Shown piece by piece: positions 7,583 to 16,396 of a stretch of 58,961 nucleotides of DNA. The DNA is from UMGS1958 sp045542415. Its GTDB lineage: Bacteria > Bacillota > Clostridia > UBA1381. Below the pieces are notes generated by a model. The model did no database searches, was not told the DNA's origin, and saw only the letters and a list, made by a program, of their open reading frames with translations. The position numbers and the translations under genes were made by a program. The DNA lies in the NCBI GenBank assembly GCA_045542415.1, contig JAZQKZ010000023.1:1-58961 (forward strand), given 5' to 3'. Positions within the stretch are counted from its first letter, which is position 1. The number at the start of each line of letters is the position of its first letter.

Positions 7583-8794
7583 ATGAAATACATTGTAATT
7601 TTAGGCGACGGCATGGCAGATTACGGTGTTGACGCATTTGACGGAAAGACAATATTGGAGGTTGCTGATAAGCCGACTATCGATTATATGTCGCAGCACG
7701 GTGAGCTGGGCATGGTAAAGACGGTTCAGCCGGGTATGAAGCCGGGCTCGGACGTGGCAAACCTTTCCGTTATGGGCTTTGATACAAAAAAGTGTTACAG
7801 CGGACGTTCACCGCTTGAGGCGGCATCAATCGGAATTGATATGCGTGATGATGATGTTATTTTCAGAACAAATCTTGTAATGCTCTCTGATGAGGAAAAT
7901 TACGAGGACAAGACAATGCTTGACTACAGCTCAGGCGAGATTACAACAGAGGAAAGCACACAGCTTATGGAAGCCATTGCAAAGGAGCTTGATACTGATT
8001 TAATCAAGTTTTATCCGGGCATCAGCTACCGCCATATCTGCGTATGGAACGGCGGCTCAATGAATGTTGAATTAACACCGCCGCATGATATTTCGGACAG
8101 AAAGATTGCGGATTATCTCCCTAAGGGTGAGGGTGCAGAAAAGTTTATTGAGATGATGAAAGCATCAGAAAAGATTTTAAAGGAGCATCCCGTAAACAAG
8201 GCAAGAATTGCAGCAGGCAAGAATCCTGCTACTTCAATCTGGCCCTGGGGCGAGGGTACAAAGCCGCAGCTTGAGAACTTTGAGGAAAAGTATGGAATTA
8301 AGGCATCGGTTATAAGTGCAGTTGACCTTATCAAGGGTATTGCAAAGTGTGCAGGAATGAACTCAATTGACGTTGAGGGTGCAACAGGTAACTGTGAGAC
8401 GAACTGGGACGGTAAGGCACAGGCGGCCCTTGATACGCTTTTGGACGGTGCGGATTTTGTATATGTACATATGGAAGCACCGGATGAAATGGGTCATCAG
8501 GGCAAGCCGGACAAGAAGAAATTAGCTGTTGAGATTATCGATGAGAAAGTGGTTAAGTTCTTAAAAGAAGAGCTTGAAAAGAGAGGAATCGATTACAAGA
8601 TGCTCATTCTCCCGGACCATCCGACACCGATTTCGACCAAGACACACGCATCAGACCCGGTACCGTATGTAATTTTCGACAGCACAAAGACAGAAAACGG
8701 CAGCGGTAAGGTATATACCGAGAAGAACGGCGAAAGCACAGGAATTTATATTGAGCCGGGATATACGTTAATGGAAAAGTTCTTAAAAGATTGA
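7583..8794 (+). CDS. apgM: Cofactor-independent phosphoglycerate mutase, archaeal (ApgM) type
   Basis: A 403-residue alkaline-phosphatase-superfamily metalloenzyme. Metal and nucleophile regions are visible: ILGDGMADYG, KPGSDVANLSVMG (catalytic Ser region), HMEAPDEMGHQG and LPDHPTPISTKTHASDPVP. The family interconverts 3- and 2-phosphoglycerate; some bacterial members are proposed to act as alternative homoserine kinases, which no neighbour here supports. Flanked on both sides by copies of the same intergenic repeat. Confidence 0.92.
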   Translation: MKYIVILGDGMADYGVDAFDGKTILEVADKPTIDYMSQHGELGMVKTVQPGMKPGSDVANLSVMGFDTKKCYSGRSPLEAASIGIDMRDDDVIFRTNLVMLSDEENYEDKTMLDYSSGEITTEESTQLMEAIAKELDTDLIKFYPGISYRHICVWNGGSMNVELTPPHDISDRKIADYLPKGEGAEKFIEMMKASEKILKEHPVNKARIAAGKNPATSIWPWGEGTKPQLENFEEKYGIKASVISAVDLIKGIAKCAGMNSIDVEGATGNCETNWDGKAQAALDTLLDGADFVYVHMEAPDEMGHQGKPDKKKLAVEIIDEKVVKFLKEELEKRGIDYKMLILPDHPTPISTKTHASDPVPYVIFDSTKTENGSGKVYTEKNGESTGIYIEPGYTLMEKFLKD

Positions 8795-8796
8795 GA

Positions 8797-8890
8797 AAAA
8801 AATAAGCTTCGCATCTCACCGTTTTGCAGGATTCGATGTATAAACATACACCTTAATTCCTTAAAACGGTAATCTGCTCGCTTCTTTTTC
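8797..8890. repeat. About 100-bp intergenic repeat, copy 2
   Basis: Second copy of 7443-7547, placed directly after apgM: AAGCTTCGCATCTCACCGTTTTGC, CGATGTATAAACATACACC and AAAACGGTAATCTGCTCGCTT. Differences from copy 1 are scattered substitutions that keep the pairing arms. Confidence 0.65.
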
Positions 8891-8936
8891 CTCAATCGGA
8901 ATTTATCGTATAAATAAAAACAGGAAAGGAACAAAA

Positions 8937-10868
8937 ATGGAAAAAGAAAAATATTATATAACCACTGCGATTGCATACACTTCAAAGACACCGCATATCG
9001 GTAACACTTATGAGATTATATTAACAGATGCAATTGCACGTTTTAACAGATTTATAGGTAAGGACGTGTTCTTCCTCACAGGTACGGATGAGCATGGTCA
9101 GAAGATACAGGAAATTGCAGAGGCGGCAGGAATAACACCGCAGCAGCACGTTGACAATATTGCAGGTCAGATTAAGGACATTGCAGATATGTTAAATGTA
9201 AGCTATGACAAGTTTATAAGAACAACTGACGATTATCATGAGAAGTCAGTACAGCAGATTTTCAAGAAGCTCTATGACCAAGGCGATATCTATAAGAGTG
9301 AGTATGAGGGCTGGTACTGTACTCCGTGTGAGTCATTCTGGACAAACACACAGTTAAAGGAGGGCGGACTCTGCCCGGACTGCGGTCGTCCGGTTGAAAA
9401 GACAAAGGAAGAGGCATACTTCTTCAAGATGTCAAAGTATCAGGACAGACTCATGCAGTATATTGAGGAGCATCCGGAATTTATTCAGCCTGAATCAAGA
9501 AAGAATGAGATGGTGAATAACTTCTTAAAGCCGGGACTTCAGGATTTATGCGTATCAAGAACATCATTCACATGGGGTGTACCGGTAGAGTTTGATCCGG
9601 GACACGTTATCTATGTATGGATTGATGCACTTTCAAACTATATCACAGCACTTGACTACACTCCCGAAACGCAGGGCGAGCTGTACAAGAAGTACTGGCC
9701 GGCAGATGTGCATATTATCGGTAAGGATATTTTACGATTCCATACAATTTATTGGCCGATTATGCTTATGGCTCTTGGTGAGCCGTTGCCAAAGCAGGTA
9801 TTTGGTCATCCCTGGATGCTTGTGGGCGAGGAGAAGATGAGCAAGTCAAGAGGTAATGTAATTTATGCGGAGGATTTAGTACGCCATTTCGGTGTTGATG
9901 CAGTGAGATACTATTCACTCCACGAAATGCCGTTTGCACAGGACGGTACAATCACATACGATGTGTTTATCAGCCGTTTCAACAGCGACCTTGCAAACAA
10001 GCTCGGTAACCTCGTAAACAGAACAGTTGCTATGATCAATAAGTATTTCGGCGGTGAGATTCAGTCGGGAGATGTTGAGGGCGAGTTTGATGCAGACTTA
10101 AAGGCTGTTGCAACAGGTGCTATAGCAAAGATTGAAGCAAAGATGAAAGGGCTTCACGTTGCTGACAGTATGGATGAAATCTGGGCGATTGTTGACCGTG
10201 CAAACAAGTACATTGACGAGACAGCTCCCTGGATACTTGCAAAGAACGAGGAGGATAAGGCAAGACTTGGTACAGTACTCTATAACTTAGTTGAGGCTAT
10301 AAGAATAATTGCGGCACTCTTAAAGTCATACATGCCGTCAACAGCTGATGCGATTGCTGCACAGATTAATGCACAGGCACTTGATTATGAGAGTGTAAAG
10401 GTATTCGGTGTGACCAAGGCAGGCACAAAGGTAGGCGAGGCAACACCGTTGTTTGCAAGAATTGATGCAGAAAAGAAGATTGCAGAGATTGATGCAGAAA
10501 TGGAAGCAAAGCAGGAAAAGAAAATTGAAATAGCTCCGTACAAGGATTATATCGAGTTTGAGGATTTTGAGAAGCTTGACATCCGCGTGGGTAAGGTAAT
10601 AGAATGCGAGCCGGTTAAGAAGTCAAAGAAACTGTTAAGATTCACTCTTGAAGTGGGTAGCGAAACAAGACAGATTTTATCGGGTATTTCGGCGTTCCAC
10701 GCACCTGAAGAGCTTATCGGCAAGAATGTAATATTTATTGCAAACTTAAAGCCGAGAAAGATGATGGGACTTGAATCATGCGGTATGATTTTATCAGCAG
10801 AGTTTGAGGACGGTTTAAGTGTACTGACAACCTTAAAGGACATCCAGAGTGGTGCAGAGATAGTATAA
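8937..10868 (+). CDS. metG: Methionyl-tRNA synthetase with C-terminal tRNA-binding domain
   Basis: A 643-residue class I synthetase. The PHIG form of the HIGH motif is at residues 19-22, a zinc-finger insert (CTPCESFW...CPDCGRP) at about 125-150, and EEKMSKSRGN near residue 300. Residues about 535-643 are a fused EMAPII/Trbp111-like OB domain (IRVGKVIECEPVKKSKKLL). The single zinc knot and appended tRNA-binding domain are common in Clostridia. GGAAAGG precedes the ATG; a strong hairpin follows the stop. Confidence 0.97.
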   Translation: MEKEKYYITTAIAYTSKTPHIGNTYEIILTDAIARFNRFIGKDVFFLTGTDEHGQKIQEIAEAAGITPQQHVDNIAGQIKDIADMLNVSYDKFIRTTDDYHEKSVQQIFKKLYDQGDIYKSEYEGWYCTPCESFWTNTQLKEGGLCPDCGRPVEKTKEEAYFFKMSKYQDRLMQYIEEHPEFIQPESRKNEMVNNFLKPGLQDLCVSRTSFTWGVPVEFDPGHVIYVWIDALSNYITALDYTPETQGELYKKYWPADVHIIGKDILRFHTIYWPIMLMALGEPLPKQVFGHPWMLVGEEKMSKSRGNVIYAEDLVRHFGVDAVRYYSLHEMPFAQDGTITYDVFISRFNSDLANKLGNLVNRTVAMINKYFGGEIQSGDVEGEFDADLKAVATGAIAKIEAKMKGLHVADSMDEIWAIVDRANKYIDETAPWILAKNEEDKARLGTVLYNLVEAIRIIAALLKSYMPSTADAIAAQINAQALDYESVKVFGVTKAGTKVGEATPLFARIDAEKKIAEIDAEMEAKQEKKIEIAPYKDYIEFEDFEKLDIRVGKVIECEPVKKSKKLLRFTLEVGSETRQILSGISAFHAPEELIGKNVIFIANLKPRKMMGLESCGMILSAEFEDGLSVLTTLKDIQSGAEIV

Positions 10869-10870
10869 AA

Positions 10871-10908
10871 ATATGCGGCGTATCGAAAGATACGCCGTAT
10901 TTGTTTGT
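10871..10908 (+). terminator. metG terminator
   Basis: ATGCGGCGTATC, GAAA loop, GATACGCCGTAT, then TTTGTTTGTT. Confidence 0.8.
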
Positions 10909-10938
10909 TAGCGGATATTCAGAACTTCACATATAAAA

Positions 10939-10967
10939 CAAGGAGGTGTTAATGTAACACCTCCTTG
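10939..10967 (-). terminator. clpE terminator
   Basis: A perfect 13-bp stem (CAAGGAGGTGTTA, ATG loop, TAACACCTCCTTG) just beyond the reverse-strand stop. On the minus strand it is followed by TTTTATAT. Confidence 0.75.
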
Positions 10968-10970
10968 TTG

Positions 10971-13319
10971 TTATTCACTTATCTGCAAGGTTTCGTTTGT
11001 TGTCTTTAAAACGATTTCATTGCCTGCTGCATCGGCAATAACCTCTGTGCCGTTGGTAATCTGTCCTGTAAGTGATAACCTTGCAAGCTTATCCTCAAGA
11101 AGCTTCTGTATAGCACGCTTTAACGGCCTTGCACCGTATTTCACGTCATAGCCCTCTTCAAGAATAATCTCCTTTGCGGCATCTGTTACTGTAAATACAG
11201 CACCCTTTTCCGCAAGCTTCTCGCGGATGTCCTTTAACAGCAGGTCGATAATCTGTCTCAATTCATCCTTCTTGAGCGGCTTGAAGATAACTATCTCGTC
11301 GATTCGGTTAAGGAACTCCGGACGGAAGAACTGCTTTAAGCTCTTGTGAACGTTATCCTCTACACGAATTTCCTCGCTTGCCATGAAGCCTGAAAGACCG
11401 CCCTTGACCTCTGAGCCTGCATTGGTGGTCATGATGATGATTGTGTTCTCAAAGTTGACAATCTTGCCGTGACTGTCTGCTACTCTTCCATCGTCAAGAA
11501 TCTGTAAGAACACGTTGAATACGTCCGGATGTGCCTTTTCAATCTCGTCAAGAAGAATTACTGAATACGGCTTTCTTCTTACCTTTTCGGTGAGCTGACC
11601 TGCATCGTCATAACCCACATATCCCGGAGGGGAACCGATAAGCTTTGAAACCGAATGCTTTTCCATGTATTCGGACATGTCAATTCTTATTAATGCTTCT
11701 TCTGTACCGAACATTGTCTGTGCAATGGTCTTTACAAGCTCAGTTTTACCTACACCTGTCGGACCTGCAAAAATAAACGATACCGGACGCTTGCGTGTTG
11801 TGATGTCGGCTCTGCCTCGTCTGATTGCACGGGATACTGCTTCAACGGCATCGTTCTGACCGATTACGCGGGCGTGGATACGGTCCTCAAGCTCAAGCAG
11901 TCTTGCACTTTCTGCCTCGGTGAGACGGTGAACGGGGATTTTTGTCCAGCCCTCGATTACGGCGGCGATATCATCAAAGGTGATTTCTGATTTATCCGCT
12001 TCGTATTTGAGCTGTGCCATTCTTGAACCCATTGTGAATTTCTGTGTTTTGAGACCGGCTGCCTTTTCATAATCACCGTCGCTTTCTGCAGCGGCAATAT
12101 CGTCATCGATGGTTGCTGCCTGGGCTTCAAGCTTCTTTAAATCGTATAAGGCAGTGTTTCTGAGGTTGGCTCTTGAGCCTGCCTCGTCAATTACGTCAAT
12201 TGCCTTGTCGGGCAGGAATCGGTCGGTAATATATCGCTCCGAGAGTCTGACTGCCTCTTCTATTATATCCGAGCTTATTTTAACGTGATGATAATCACAG
12301 TAGTAGTCCTTTATTCCCTCAAGTATTTCAATACTTTCTTCAACAGACGGCTCATCAATCAGTACCGGCTGAAAACGTCTTTCAAGTGCCGAATCCTTTT
12401 CGATGTGCTTTCTGTACTCCGCAAGAGTTGTCGCACCGAGAATCTGGATTTCGCCTCTTGCAAGTGCCGGCTTTAATATGTTTGCCGCACTCATTGCACC
12501 CTCTGCATCGCCGGCGGCTACAATGTTATGGATTTCATCAATTACAAGAATGATGTTTCCTCTCTCTGCCGCCTCTGATAATATGCTTTTAAGACGTGCC
12601 TCAAACTGTCCGCGAAACTGCGTTCCGGCAACTATTGCGGTGAAGTCGAGCAGATAAAGCTGATAGTCCATAAGCTTCGGCGGAACCTGCTTCTCAAATA
12701 TTCTGCATGCAAGTCCCTCGGCTACTGCGGTTTTACCTACGCCCGGCTCACCTAAAAGAACAGGGTTGTTCTTCTGACGGCGGTTTAAAATCTGGATAAC
12801 TCTGTCGATTTCGGTAGTACGGTTAACGACTCTGTCAACCTTGCCCAATGCCGCCTTTGCTGTGAGGTTGGTTCCGTAGGTGTCGAGCATACTCTGCTTC
12901 TTCTTGCCGCCAAACGGTGATTTTCTTCGCTCTCGCTTTTCGTTTGAGTCCTTGCTGTCGGGAGCGGGGGAGTCGCCGTTGCCTCCGAACAGGTTTTTAA
13001 AAAAATCTGCCATAGGTGCAGTCGCGGCACCACCCTCGTCATCAACGCCGCCGCTTAGCTGCTCAAATGCTTGGCTGAGTGAGTCGGGGTCATCGCCTAA
13101 ACCGCCGCCCATGGTTTCTATAAATTCGGACATCTGAGTGTTGAGTGAATCGAGATCATCCTCCGAGACGCCGAGCTGATCTATCATATTATTTAAAGGT
13201 GCTATTCCCATTGCCTTTGCACAGGGAAGGCACAGACCTTCGCTTGAGGTTTTTCCGGCCTCCATCTTTGTAATAAACATTACTGCCGGATTTTTTTTAC
13301 ATCTTGAACATAATTCCAT
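10971..13319 (-). CDS. clpE: ClpE-type Clp ATPase (HSP100) with N-terminal zinc finger
   Basis: A 782-residue two-ring AAA+ unfoldase that feeds ClpP. Cys4, Cys7, Cys30 and Cys33 form the zinc-binding head typical of ClpE rather than the repeat domain of ClpC. A Gly/Asp-rich linker follows, then D1 Walker A (GEPGVGKT), a UVR-like middle helix pair (about 400-430), and D2 Walker A (GPTGVGKT). It is transcribed alone. A TATAAT lies at 13355-13360 on the minus strand; upstream there is only one CtsR-like GTCAAA half-site, so CtsR control is possible but unproven. Confidence 0.88.
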   Translation of the reverse strand: MELCSRCKKNPAVMFITKMEAGKTSSEGLCLPCAKAMGIAPLNNMIDQLGVSEDDLDSLNTQMSEFIETMGGGLGDDPDSLSQAFEQLSGGVDDEGGAATAPMADFFKNLFGGNGDSPAPDSKDSNEKRERRKSPFGGKKKQSMLDTYGTNLTAKAALGKVDRVVNRTTEIDRVIQILNRRQKNNPVLLGEPGVGKTAVAEGLACRIFEKQVPPKLMDYQLYLLDFTAIVAGTQFRGQFEARLKSILSEAAERGNIILVIDEIHNIVAAGDAEGAMSAANILKPALARGEIQILGATTLAEYRKHIEKDSALERRFQPVLIDEPSVEESIEILEGIKDYYCDYHHVKISSDIIEEAVRLSERYITDRFLPDKAIDVIDEAGSRANLRNTALYDLKKLEAQAATIDDDIAAAESDGDYEKAAGLKTQKFTMGSRMAQLKYEADKSEITFDDIAAVIEGWTKIPVHRLTEAESARLLELEDRIHARVIGQNDAVEAVSRAIRRGRADITTRKRPVSFIFAGPTGVGKTELVKTIAQTMFGTEEALIRIDMSEYMEKHSVSKLIGSPPGYVGYDDAGQLTEKVRRKPYSVILLDEIEKAHPDVFNVFLQILDDGRVADSHGKIVNFENTIIIMTTNAGSEVKGGLSGFMASEEIRVEDNVHKSLKQFFRPEFLNRIDEIVIFKPLKKDELRQIIDLLLKDIREKLAEKGAVFTVTDAAKEIILEEGYDVKYGARPLKRAIQKLLEDKLARLSLTGQITNGTEVIADAAGNEIVLKTTNETLQISE

Positions 13320-13492
13320 AAAATGCTTCCTTTCCTTTGTACTCCTAATAAAATATTATATCACAGTCTGTCAAATAATAAAAGCCTTTTTTTGTATATT
13401 AACAAAAAATTAAAAAACGGGCGGCTTGGGATTTTCTTTGAATTGATTATATCATATATCTGAAATTTGCAAATTCGGGGGATAAAAAAATA

Positions 13493-13520
13493 AGGAGGTG
13501 TCAAAACACCTCCTCATAGC
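13493..13520 (-). terminator. Terminator of the OFA-type transporter gene
   Basis: AGGAGGTGT, CAAA loop, ACACCTCCT. On the minus strand it is followed by TTATTTTTTT. Confidence 0.75.
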
Positions 13521-13527
13521 CGTGATT

Positions 13528-14850
13528 TTATTTTGCTTCCTTGCCGCTCTTCTGTACGAATAGGAGACTGAGCAATAATGCTACGATATAAAGCACGATT
13601 GTTACATAGAGTACTGTCTGATAACCTGTCGGGTTGACCTCGTATCCGCCGACTGTTATCCATTCACCGAAGTTATTCACAATCCATGTTGCAAGCTGGT
13701 TGCCTGTAAGACCTGCAAAGCCCCATGCTGATAATGTGATACCGTGAATTGCACTGATTGAGCCCATGCCGTAATGGTCTGAAAGGAGAGTCGGAACGTT
13801 TGAGAAGCCGCCGCCGTATCCTGCATTTACCATCATGATGAGTGCAAGCACGAGGATTGTCAATGCTATGTTACCCTGACCGTTTGCAATACCGCCTGTT
13901 ACGATTGTAAGTGCAGTAAGTACGATTGAGATGATGAATATTAACTTATAAACAGTATTTCTGTCCTTCATCTTATCAGCCCATGCAGAGAAGCCTAAAC
14001 GTCCGCCTGCATTAAATACAGCTGAAACTGTCGAAACAACACCAACTACTGCGGCAAGTCCGAGACACTTAACAATAGCTTTTTCCTGTGAAATAAGTGC
14101 AAGACCGCAGGTGATATTTATGTAGAACATTAACCAGATACCGATATAGTTCTTTATCGGCTTTGTCTTTAACACTTCCATAATGCCCGGCTTCTTTTCG
14201 TCACCTGAAGGCTCGTGCCAGCCATCCGGCTTCTTTAATAATAAATGTCCTACGAACATCATTACAAAGTAAACTATTGCAAGAATGAAGAACATCTTGT
14301 AAATAGCACCGTCGCCTAAGCTGTCGAGCATCCACTGCATTATCGGGCTTGCGATAGCCTTTGCTGCACCGAAGCCTGCAACAGCAAGTCCCGTTGCAAG
14401 TCCCTTACGGTCGCTGAACCAGAGCATAAGTGTCTTTACCGGTGAAAGATAGCCTGTACCGAGACCTACACCCATGATGAAGCCGTAGCAGAGATAAATA
14501 CCTACAAGAGCAAGAACACTGCCCGGATTGTTACCGCCGTACCAGATGAAAGCACCTGTACCTGCCATACCGCCTGCGAAGCAGAGTGTTGCGATGAGTG
14601 ATGATTTGTGAATGTCCTTTTCAACTACGTTACCGAGGAATGCCGCTGACATTCCGAGGAAGAAGATTGCAAGGCTGAACGCCCATTCTGTAGCGCCCTT
14701 TGAGAAACCGATATGATTTCCGATTTCTTCACTGAAGAGTGACCAACAGTAAACTGTTCCGATTGAGCAGTGGAGCAGTAATGCCGGAATTGCGGCTCTT
14801 ATCCACTTGTTTGTACGCCAGCCGCCTTTTGTTTGTGCATTGTTGTCCAT
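13528..14850 (-). CDS. MFS transporter, OFA (oxalate/formate antiporter) type
   Basis: A 440-residue membrane protein with about 12 hydrophobic helices. The N-terminus (RAAIPALLLHCSIGTVYCWSLF) and the central loop layout match the OFA family of organic-anion exchangers (oxalate/formate, pyruvate or lactate). YLSPVKTLMLWFSDRKGLATG is the typical family loop after helix 4. Substrate cannot be assigned. Single-gene unit; GAAAGGA lies before the ATG. Confidence 0.82.
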   Translation of the reverse strand: MDNNAQTKGGWRTNKWIRAAIPALLLHCSIGTVYCWSLFSEEIGNHIGFSKGATEWAFSLAIFFLGMSAAFLGNVVEKDIHKSSLIATLCFAGGMAGTGAFIWYGGNNPGSVLALVGIYLCYGFIMGVGLGTGYLSPVKTLMLWFSDRKGLATGLAVAGFGAAKAIASPIMQWMLDSLGDGAIYKMFFILAIVYFVMMFVGHLLLKKPDGWHEPSGDEKKPGIMEVLKTKPIKNYIGIWLMFYINITCGLALISQEKAIVKCLGLAAVVGVVSTVSAVFNAGGRLGFSAWADKMKDRNTVYKLIFIISIVLTALTIVTGGIANGQGNIALTILVLALIMMVNAGYGGGFSNVPTLLSDHYGMGSISAIHGITLSAWGFAGLTGNQLATWIVNNFGEWITVGGYEVNPTGYQTVLYVTIVLYIVALLLSLLFVQKSGKEAK

Positions 14851-15232
14851 GATTTTTTGTCCTTTCTGTTTGTCAGATTAATAAAACAGAATATTCAACT
14901 CCGCTTTCGCTAAAGCAAAATTCAATATAGTGTTTTATATTGTAAAATAAAAAATTCACTATATATTTTATCACAAAGATTTTTTAAAATCAAGTATATT
15001 AATTTTTAAAAGTGTATAATTAAATTGAAATATTTTGAGCATTTTTTATGAGTTTTTTTGGCTGAAGATGTTGAAATAACAATTTTTGCTCATTTGTACG
15101 GTATGTCCGATTTGCCGATAGTATAAGGGGATGATTTAACGGCATATCCTCTCTTGTGCTTTTTGGATAAATAATGCACATTATGCGAAAATACAATATA
15201 ACAAAACACGGAAAAAAATTTCAAAAAAAGGC
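14851..15232. other. AT-rich non-coding interval
   Basis: Lies between the divergent transporter and rpsU units. It contains a loose inverted pair TATAGTG...CACTATA near 14925-14964 and no ORF, RNA gene or repeat that I can support. Confidence 0.5.
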
Positions 15233-15262
15233 TTGACATTTATATGTGTTATGAGGTATAAT
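15233..15262 (+). promoter_or_regulatory. Sigma-A promoter of rpsU-yqeY
   Basis: TTGACA (15233-15238), 18-base spacer, TATAAT (15257-15262), giving a leader of about 85 bases before rpsU. Confidence 0.8.
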
Positions 15263-15355
15263 ATCTATTGTTGTATATGTATAACACTGCAACAGAAAAA
15301 CGATTCCATCCAAGTCCATTTTGAGAATTGACTTGCCGGAGGGAGGGAAACAGAA

Positions 15356-15529
15356 GTGTCAGAAGTAAGAGTAAAAGAGAACGAAAGCTTAGACAGCGCT
15401 CTCAGAAGATTTAAGCGTCAGTGCGCTAAGTCAGGCGTTATGGCAGAGGTCAGAAAGCGTGAGCATTATGAGAAGCCGAGCGTAAAGCGTAAGAAGAAGT
15501 CAGAAGCAGCAAGAAAGAGAAAGTATTAA
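15356..15529 (+). CDS. rpsU: 30S ribosomal protein S21
   Basis: A short gene of 57 residues read from a GTG start (VSEVRVKENESLDSALRRFK), preceded by GGAGGGAGGG. The sequence matches S21: a central AKSGVMAEVRKREHYEKPS and a very basic tail ending ARKRKY. S21 sits on the 30S platform near the anti-SD. It is followed 30 bases later by yqeY, the usual Firmicute pairing. Confidence 0.95.
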   Translation: MSEVRVKENESLDSALRRFKRQCAKSGVMAEVRKREHYEKPSVKRKKKSEAARKRKY

Positions 15530-15559
15530 TTTCGGTTTTATAAAAGGAGATGACTTTAA

Positions 15560-16003
15560 ATGACATTGAAAGACAAACTCATGGAAGATTTGAAGTCAGC
15601 TATGAAAGACAAGGATACAATCCGCAAAAATGTAGTGCAGTTAATCCGTTCAGGTGTATTGCAGTACGAAAAAGATAACAAGGTAACTCTTGATGATAGC
15701 GGCGTTTTGGACGTTATCGCAAAGCAGCTTAAACAGCGCAGAGATTCCCTTCCGGAATACGAAAAGAGTGGCCGGGACGATTTGATCGCCCAGTTAAAAC
15801 GTGAAATGGAGCTTTTGATGGAATATTTACCGGCTCAGCTGAGTACTGAGGAGCTTACAGCGATTGTAAAAGAGGCTGTAGAAGCTACAGGTGCTTCATC
15901 CGTAAAGGATATGGGTAAGGTAATGGCCGCTGTAATGCCTAAAACAAAGGGCAGAGCAGACGGAAAAGAAATTAACGCAATAGCAAGACAGCTTTTGGGT
16001 TAA
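15560..16003 (+). CDS. yqeY: GatB/YqeY domain protein
   Basis: A 147-residue YqeY protein (KDKLMEDLKSAMKDKDTIRKN; C-terminal VMAAVMPKTKGRADGKEIN). The family resembles the tRNA-contacting tail of GatB and is almost always encoded after rpsU, as here. Function is not settled. AAAGGAGATGA lies before the ATG. Confidence 0.92.
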   Translation: MTLKDKLMEDLKSAMKDKDTIRKNVVQLIRSGVLQYEKDNKVTLDDSGVLDVIAKQLKQRRDSLPEYEKSGRDDLIAQLKREMELLMEYLPAQLSTEELTAIVKEAVEATGASSVKDMGKVMAAVMPKTKGRADGKEINAIARQLLG

Positions 16004-16018
16004 TAATATTGTTTTTTA

Positions 16019-16044
16019 CAAGTGTACCGCAGGTCGGTACACTT
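16019..16044 (+). terminator. Hairpin after yqeY
   Basis: AAGTGTACCG pairs with CGGTACACTT. The T run is weak, so it may be leaky or protect the 3' end; tRNA-Thr follows at once. Confidence 0.5.
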
Positions 16045-16049
16045 GATTT

Positions 16050-16122
16050 GCTGGTATAGCTCAGTCGGTAGAGCAGCTCATTCGTAATGAGCAGGCCGCG
16101 GGTTCGAGTCCCATTACCAGCT
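16050..16122 (+). tRNA. tRNA-Thr (CGT anticodon)
   Basis: 73 bases with full cloverleaf: acceptor GCTGGTA/TACCAGC, D-arm, anticodon stem GCTCA-TTCGTAA-TGAGC (anticodon CGT, reads ACG) and T-loop GGTTCGAGTCCC. CCA is not encoded. Confidence 0.97.
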
Positions 16123-16126
16123 CTGG

Positions 16127-16151
16127 AAAGCACCCTGAGGGGTGCTTTTTA
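16127..16151 (+). terminator. tRNA-Thr terminator
   Basis: AAAGCACCC, TGA loop, GGGGTGCTTTTT. Confidence 0.85.
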
Positions 16152-16246
16152 TGTAACATTTTTGTACTCATATTACAAAAAACAATGTCTATAAAGGTTA
16201 ATTGTAAAAAAATTGAAAAAATGTTGAAATTTTTTTAAAAAAAGGC

Positions 16247-16275
16247 TTGCAATACAAGATATAGTATGCTATAAT
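16247..16275 (+). promoter_or_regulatory. Sigma-A promoter upstream of the radical SAM gene
   Basis: TTGCAA (16247-16252), 17-base spacer, TATAAT (16270-16275). It drives either a short attenuated leader or the downstream gene. Confidence 0.75.
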
Positions 16276-16327
16276 AGTTCTTGTAGAAAGAAATTACATT
16301 CTACCCTTTTATCCTATACATAGCGAA

Positions 16328-16370
16328 AACGAAAAAAGCTCCTTCCGCAAGCTGCTTTTTTCGTTTTTTG
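16328..16370 (+). terminator. Terminator/attenuator ahead of the radical SAM gene
   Basis: AACGAAAAAAGC (16328-16339) pairs with GCTTTTTTCGTT (16354-16365), then TTTTG. Because it lies between the promoter and the gene, the roughly 90-base transcript is either a small RNA or an attenuator; a GTAGAA/TTCTAC hairpin lies near its 5' end. Confidence 0.6.
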
Positions 16371-16396
16371 TTTTGCACCGAAACAGGAGGCACAAA

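Noticed and set aside
13361..13378. CtsR operator controlling clpE
   Set aside because: Only one GTCAAA half-site is visible, not the tandem heptad pair.
16373..16396. TTG start for the radical SAM gene
   Set aside because: It lies within the terminator-SD interval and adds eight codons without SD; the ATG at 16397 has AGGAGG.
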